The notes under the pieces are model-generated. The model did not search any database and was not told where the DNA came from. It worked only from the letters and a program-made list of their open reading frames with translations. A stretch of DNA of 9,178 bases, taken from assembly GCA_002381945.1 (NCBI GenBank), contig DFXY01000002.1, forward strand, positions 52,717 through 61,894, given 5' to 3'. This DNA is from Bacteriovoracaceae bacterium UBA4096. Lineage in GTDB: Bacteria; Bdellovibrionota; Bacteriovoracia; Bacteriovoracales; Bacteriovoracaceae. A program made the position numbers and the translations under genes. Positions 5,802 to 9,178 of the stretch are shown piece after piece (position 1 is the first letter of the stretch; every line of letters begins with the position of its first letter).

Positions 5802-7116
5802 ATCCCTGAGGGAAAAATTGATTGTAAGGATCATGCTCTTTTTTAAGATCATGGAACAGCTCAAGTTGATTTTTACCGTGAAATTTCTTGATGTACTTCT
5901 GTTTTATGAGTCCAATACCATGTTCAGCAAAAGGAGAGCCTCTCCAGTCCAGAACTTGGTCATAGAGTTTTTGTAACTCATCCAAACACTTTGCCGTCTC
6001 TTCTTTTTTAGGCATGTAGTTATAATGAAGATGAGCATCCCCAAAATGTCCAAACAGGCAATATCGGACGCCGATCTGGGAAGCTCTTCGATAAAAGTTT
6101 AATAGGTCAGGAAAATGTTCTGGTCCAACCTGAACATCGGTTCCAACTTTCACCACACCCATCTTGGAATTTTCTTCAAAAATGGCACGGGGAACACCCG
6201 CACGAACATGATGGAACTTATTTTCTGCGATTTCATAAACTTCATCTGGTGAAGTTAGTTCCAGAGAACACAAAACATTGCCATATATATCTTCAAAGGC
6301 GCTTGATTTGATTTCAAGAAAAATCACGTCCTGATTATTTCCTAATTTCTCCTCGGGCTTCAGATAGTTCATGCAGTTTGAATCTAAAAGTTCGCAAGAA
6401 ATAATAGCATTTCGATGAGATTGAACGGCATTATAAATTTCTAAATGAGGGGCCATGTTTTCTTCCCAGCGAGGAAGCAGCATGAAAACATAGTTTACCG
6501 CTTCATTCTCAGTGGTTTCAATTTCGACTTCGGTCACCAGACCTAACTGGCCTTCTGTTCCGATCATTAAATCGATCCCTTTTTCAAAACGGGGATAAGG
6601 GGCATTCTTAAAATTCTGATAGAACTTAAAATCATCCTGATAGGCGTGGATAGCAGGTGAAGAGGTTTTGAAATCTTCATCTCTTCTGAGTTCTTTTTCT
6701 TCCCCGTTATAGTCGAGGTACTTTAAGCGCACAACTTGTGAGCGCATATTACCAAAAGCAAAGCATCTTTCCCCCGTGCAGGAGGTAGCAATACCGGCAG
6801 TTATGAGTGCCAATTGTTCTGTGGGGGAAGTTTTAAGATTTCTACCTTTGGCACGCAAGAAATTTTTAGCTTCTTCCCAGGAGACTGCACCCCTTAAGAT
6901 GAGATTCCCATTTTCTTTAAGCTCCATTGTTGCTGGAAGCTTGGAGAGATCACAAAGAAAAAAATCTGAGTCTTTCTTCCAGGGAAGAAGAGTATCCAGC
7001 TTATCATAGGGAATAACAGTTGATGTTTTTGATGAGAAATAAAAGCTTGGTTGATGCGCCTTGAGGTGACTAACCAGGTCTTCTTGGGAGTAAAATGTTT
7101 TAGTAATAAATGCCAT
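5782..7116 (-). CDS. FAD-linked oxidase of the D-lactate/glycolate dehydrogenase type
   Basis: This 444-residue flavoprotein belongs to the GlcD/D-lactate dehydrogenase/VAO group, which oxidises 2-hydroxyacids using FAD. The FAD half shows TSCTGERCFAFGNMRSQVV (111-129) and LMIGTEGQLGLVTEVEI (183-199). The C-terminal half shows FGHFGDAHLHYN (355-366), the metal/substrate histidine loop, FAEHGIGLIKQKY (396-408) and DPYNQFFPQGFM (429-440). The first FAD loop, usually a glycine-rich RGGGTS, reads FSSKTSTV (27-34), keeping only the Thr-Ser. No Fe-S domain is fused and no electron-transfer partner is adjacent. The ATG at 7116 has only a weak GTGAG upstream, and an extended -10 motif lies about 25 bases before it. 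It ends inside the methyltransferase gene. D-lactate is the likeliest substrate, but other 2-hydroxyacids are equally compatible. Confidence 0.88.
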   Translation of the reverse strand: MAFITKTFYSQEDLVSHLKAHQPSFYFSSKTSTVIPYDKLDTLLPWKKDSDFFLCDLSKLPATMELKENGNLILRGAVSWEEAKNFLRAKGRNLKTSPTEQLALITAGIATSCTGERCFAFGNMRSQVVRLKYLDYNGEEKELRRDEDFKTSSPAIHAYQDDFKFYQNFKNAPYPRFEKGIDLMIGTEGQLGLVTEVEIETTENEAVNYVFMLLPRWEENMAPHLEIYNAVQSHRNAIISCELLDSNCMNYLKPEEKLGNNQDVIFLEIKSSAFEDIYGNVLCSLELTSPDEVYEIAENKFHHVRAGVPRAIFEENSKMGVVKVGTDVQVGPEHFPDLLNFYRRASQIGVRYCLFGHFGDAHLHYNYMPKKEETAKCLDELQKLYDQVLDWRGSPFAEHGIGLIKQKYIKKFHGKNQLELFHDLKKEHDPYNQFFPQGFMSEGQ

Positions 7117-7138
7117 AATGACTCACTTTTTAAAGTCT

Positions 7139-7147
7139 ATTTTAGCA
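7139..7147 (-). promoter_or_regulatory. Candidate extended -10 promoter for the FAD oxidase
   Basis: On the minus strand TGCTAAAAT combines the TGn extension with a 5-of-6 match to TATAAT. Initiation near 7132 would give a leader of about 16 bases before the ATG at 7116. There is no good -35 box, which extended -10 promoters can do without. It sits in the 51-base divergent gap, the only non-coding DNA upstream of this gene. Confidence 0.35.
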
Positions 7148-7156
7148 TTTTTTTTT

Positions 7157-7165
7157 AAGGAGAGG
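7157..7165 (+). promoter_or_regulatory. Strong ribosome binding site of the CoA-binding protein gene
   Basis: AAGGAGAGG, with its AAGGAG core at 7157-7162 ending 5 bases before the ATG at 7168, fixes this start. It follows a run of nine T residues (7148-7156). The divergent gap therefore has to hold both promoters and this site in 51 bases. Confidence 0.7.
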
Positions 7166-7167
7166 CC

Positions 7168-7533
7168 ATGGAAGTTGTAGCAGTCATCGGAGCATCTAGT
7201 GATTCCTCAAGATATGCTTATAAGGCCATGGAAATGCTCAAGGAGTATGGTCATCAAACTATTCCTGTCCATCCCCGGGAAGAAGAAGTACTGGGTCAGA
7301 AAGTAGTTCATAATCTGGGAGAGCTGACAGGTCAGAAAATTGATACCATAACTGTTTATGTGAATCCTGCTATCTCAGATAAATATGAAAAGGATTTATT
7401 GGCCGTCCATCCTAAAAGAGTCATCTTCAATCCAGGTGCAGAAAATCCCAGGCTAGAGAAGGCCTTGACTGCAGAGGGGATCGAAGTGGAAAACGCCTGT
7501 ACTTTGGTTTTACTAAGAACGTCTCAGTTTTAG
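7168..7533 (+). CDS. Small CoA-binding domain protein (YccU/CoA_binding_2 type)
   Basis: This 121-residue single-domain Rossmann protein is related to the CoA-binding N-terminal domain of acyl-CoA synthetases and succinyl-CoA ligase. The nucleotide loop VAVIGASSDSSRYAYKA (4-20), IPVHP (32-36), VLGQKVV (41-47), the IDTITVYVNP strand (58-67), VIFNPGAENPRLEKAL (85-100) and a final ENACTLVLL (109-117) with the usual cysteine near the end (C111) all match. The family is widespread and has no established function. Length and start are normal, and the ribosome binding site is strong. It is divergent from the FAD oxidase and meets the phosphoesterase gene tail to tail, the two stop codons sharing TTAG. 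Nothing nearby explains a specific role; acyl-CoA sensing is only a guess from the fold. Confidence 0.88.
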   Translation: MEVVAVIGASSDSSRYAYKAMEMLKEYGHQTIPVHPREEEVLGQKVVHNLGELTGQKIDTITVYVNPAISDKYEKDLLAVHPKRVIFNPGAENPRLEKALTAEGIEVENACTLVLLRTSQF

Positions 7534-9080
7534 TCTTTCAAGCAGCGAAGAGGAGAGTTCTCTCGGATATAATCTTCAAGTAGGGGCCAGTAGTAACTGT
7601 TTGGCACCTTACGAAGGTTATTGAGAAGACCATACCCCAAAACTCCACCTAATTTTAAAATCCCAAATGGAATCTCTGAAGGCATGGCAATGGTATAGAA
7701 CCGTAGATTACTTAATTGTTCCCCACTTACCATGGCCTCATTTGAAGTATGAATGGTTGGGTCATAAGGAACAGTTCCTTCACCACTTTTATTTTGGACC
7801 TCTACACCATCAATCATCACCTGTAAGGCAACTTCCGAATTGGCCATCACTTGTAGAATTTTTTTCAAAAGAAAACCGGAAACTCTGGCCCGCGAGACAT
7901 GCCAGCCTTGGTCACCCCAGGCGCGGAAATGAGGAAAGTTATCTACGATATCTCCATAGGTAATTGGACCTGGTGAAATTTCTTCACCTTGGAAAACATC
8001 AAACTGGAGACCCAATTCAGTTTTCGCGACTTTACGGGTTAATCGGGCCAGGTGACGCGACCAACAGGTTCTGGTTTGTGAGTCCTGGCCATTATAATTT
8101 CCGCTAAGAGTGATTTCAGAGTGGCCAACAACTTCATCCCAAGAGCGACCGAAGTAAGATTCCCGTCTCTTATAGGCCTCGCCCACGAACTCTTGCATAG
8201 TTCTTTCTTGAGGCATGTCTTTTTTAATGTTGATCATACGATAATCAAGCATCTCCGCTTGACCATCACCCTTGATATCTAAAGTCATGGCCCCCACATA
8301 ACCTGCATGGGCCCCGGCCTGAATAATTGGAATAAGCCTGCCTTCCAGGTTTTTAATAAGTTGAGGGCGGCCTAGAAGAATATGCGAGTGACCACCAACT
8401 ACCATATCAATAGTTCGTGACTTTTCGACCAATTTAATATCGTTCTCCAGACCAATATGAGTAAGAGCAATAGTGAAGTCAACATTGTCTCTGCGGGCCT
8501 TAGTTGCCTGCTTAATACCGGCCCTATGAGGATTAGAAATAAAACCCAGAGGTCGAAGTGGATACATATAATGAATTTCATTGGTAGTTAGACCAAAAAT
8601 TCGAAGCTTCTTACCCTCAAAATCATAATCGACATAACTTGGAAGAAGTTTGGATAGGCCCATGAGTTTTTTCCCAACTAAGTTGGAAGACAACATCTTG
8701 GCCTTAAGATCTGCTTGCCGGATTTGATTTCTTAACTGCTTACCACCCAGTATAAAGTCGTGATTTCCTAAAACAGTGACATCCACTCCTAAAAGATCCA
8801 AGGCCCGTAGGGAATCAACTCCGTGATTAGAAAAATAAAAGCTTGAACCCTCACCAAAATCACCGCCATCCAGATAGAGAGATGGAATGCCTTTGGTTGT
8901 GGCCTCCTGCTTTAGCTCATCTATGACCGTCTTTAATTGAGCATAACCGCCGATGCCTCCTCTCGTCCCCTGGAAGTACGAATGCAGATCATTGGTATGA
9001 ATAATCTGGATGACTTTTGAGAAAGCAGAGGTGCTGACCAGTAGGCCTAGACATAATGGGATAGATTTGAGGAACTTCAT
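7530..9080 (-). CDS. Exported 5'-nucleotidase-family metallophosphoesterase, divergent C-terminal domain
   Basis: This 516-residue protein of the UshA/5'-nucleotidase group has an N-terminal signal peptide (hydrophobic 7-18, likely cleavage after AFS, residue 21), so it should be periplasmic or secreted. The dinuclear metal site is complete: HTNDLH (28-33), GGDFGEGS (72-79), GNHD (105-108), THIG (207-210) and GGHSH (229-233). The C-terminal domain (about 315-516) keeps ITYGDIVDNFP (373-383) and the following SGFLLKKIL, but three family hallmarks are missing. The LGNLxxDA segment reads CWSRHLARLTRK (339-350), the NGGGIR loop reads FQGEEIS (363-369), and the GGDGF loop is replaced near FGILKLGGVLGYG (472-484). 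Hydrolysis is likely, but the classical nucleotide pocket is not preserved, so the substrate is uncertain. AAAGAG about 7 bases before the ATG is a modest ribosome binding site. It is probably transcribed alone. Confidence 0.88.
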   Translation of the reverse strand: MKFLKSIPLCLGLLVSTSAFSKVIQIIHTNDLHSYFQGTRGGIGGYAQLKTVIDELKQEATTKGIPSLYLDGGDFGEGSSFYFSNHGVDSLRALDLLGVDVTVLGNHDFILGGKQLRNQIRQADLKAKMLSSNLVGKKLMGLSKLLPSYVDYDFEGKKLRIFGLTTNEIHYMYPLRPLGFISNPHRAGIKQATKARRDNVDFTIALTHIGLENDIKLVEKSRTIDMVVGGHSHILLGRPQLIKNLEGRLIPIIQAGAHAGYVGAMTLDIKGDGQAEMLDYRMINIKKDMPQERTMQEFVGEAYKRRESYFGRSWDEVVGHSEITLSGNYNGQDSQTRTCWSRHLARLTRKVAKTELGLQFDVFQGEEISPGPITYGDIVDNFPHFRAWGDQGWHVSRARVSGFLLKKILQVMANSEVALQVMIDGVEVQNKSGEGTVPYDPTIHTSNEAMVSGEQLSNLRFYTIAMPSEIPFGILKLGGVLGYGLLNNLRKVPNSYYWPLLEDYIRENSPLRCLKD

Positions 9081-9090
9081 GAGGATACTC

Positions 9091-9171
9091 TTTAGGAAAT
9101 TATTTAGAAATGTTCTAGTTTCATTAGAACCCTGATTGAAAAAAGATGAAATACTGTAAATATTTCCTAAA
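9091..9171. repeat. Inverted repeats in the upstream region of the phosphoesterase gene
   Basis: TTTAGGAAAT (9091-9100) and its exact complement ATTTCCTAAA (9162-9171) flank 61 bases. Just inside, both arms continue into an ATTTA-like run offset by one base. Between them is a second perfect repeat, GTTCTA (9112-9117) and TAGAAC (9125-9130), around a 7-base centre. All lie within 91 bases upstream of the phosphoesterase start, where the promoter must be. They could be paired operator sites. No promoter boxes are clear enough to name, and the right part of the region may continue beyond the window. Confidence 0.45.
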
Positions 9172-9178
9172 CAAAAAG

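Noticed and set aside
5776..5976. Plus-strand 66-codon frame after the methyltransferase
   Set aside because: Antisense to the FAD oxidase C-terminus, with no domain and no ribosome binding site.
6776..7009. Plus-strand 77-codon frame
   Set aside because: Antisense to the FAD-binding half of the oxidase.
7122..7156. Intrinsic terminator from the ACTTT/AAAGT repeat and nine-T run
   Set aside because: The stem is short and AT-only, and it sits upstream of two divergent starts where nothing needs terminating; promoter sequence is likelier.
7667..7963. Plus-strand 98-codon frame
   Set aside because: Antisense to the C-terminal domain of the phosphoesterase; composition is that of a shadow frame.
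8399..8581. Minus-strand 60-codon hydrophobic frame
   Set aside because: It is a shifted frame inside the metallophosphoesterase domain, where the true frame has all metal motifs.
9045..9060. Lipoprotein cysteine (C10) in the phosphoesterase signal peptide
   Set aside because: The cysteine comes too early, before the hydrophobic core, and the AFS cleavage site near residue 21 fits an ordinary signal peptide better.
1..9178. tRNA, rRNA, CRISPR array, insertion sequence, prophage or defence system
   Set aside because: I found no repeat-spacer pattern, transposase, integrase or RNA-gene signature; intergenic gaps are all under 170 bases.

Overview
This is a densely packed chromosomal window of roughly 43% GC (my estimate). 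It carries ten protein-coding genes, one cut by the left edge, and no rRNA, tRNA, CRISPR array, insertion sequence or phage gene that I can see. The mix of a secreted endonuclease I, an exported 5'-nucleotidase-like phosphoesterase, a ceramidase-family membrane protein and a Sco-type CoA-transferase, at moderate GC, fits a delta-proteobacterium-like predatory lineage such as Bdellovibrionota/Bacteriovoracales. This assignment is an inference from gene style and base composition. No marker gene in the window proves it.

Layout, left to right. Bases 1-830 (minus) hold glutamate 5-kinase (proB), missing its C-terminal end. A 100-base divergent gap separates it from a small proline-rich acidic protein (931-1164, plus). 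Next comes a minus-strand block running from about 4887 down to 1161: a cysteine-cluster protein of the YkgJ type, a 163-base gap with a candidate promoter, a secreted endonuclease I, a ceramidase-family seven-helix membrane protein whose start overlaps the nuclease stop by one base, and the two subunits of a succinyl-CoA:3-ketoacid CoA-transferase. Just 5 bases from the YkgJ-type start, a plus-strand RlmM-like rRNA methyltransferase begins (4893-5801). It runs 20 bases into the end of a minus-strand FAD-linked oxidase (5782-7116). A 51-base divergent gap leads to a small plus-strand CoA-binding protein (7168-7533). This meets a minus-strand exported metallophosphoesterase of the 5'-nucleotidase family (7530-9080), followed by a 98-base upstream region with inverted repeats.

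How the genes may work together. The nuclease and the phosphoesterase are both predicted to be exported and could act in sequence on extracellular or prey nucleic acid. The nuclease and the ceramidase-family enzyme look translationally coupled. The CoA-transferase pair is a self-contained unit with its own strong ribosome binding site, but it could also be read from the nuclease promoter. The other genes (proB, the methyltransferase, the FAD oxidase, the CoA-binding protein) are mostly ordinary housekeeping or metabolic genes.

The most noteworthy signals are these: a bacterial protein that keeps all five catalytic-site residues of the human alkaline ceramidase ACER3 and is coupled to a secreted nuclease; tandem 13-base repeats abutting the nuclease promoter; a 5'-nucleotidase relative whose metal site is intact but whose C-terminal substrate motifs are gone; three convergent gene pairs that all overlap, two by the identical TTAG; and a window-wide excess of GGCC. 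I do not see a clearly new multi-gene system of the defence or mobile-element type.
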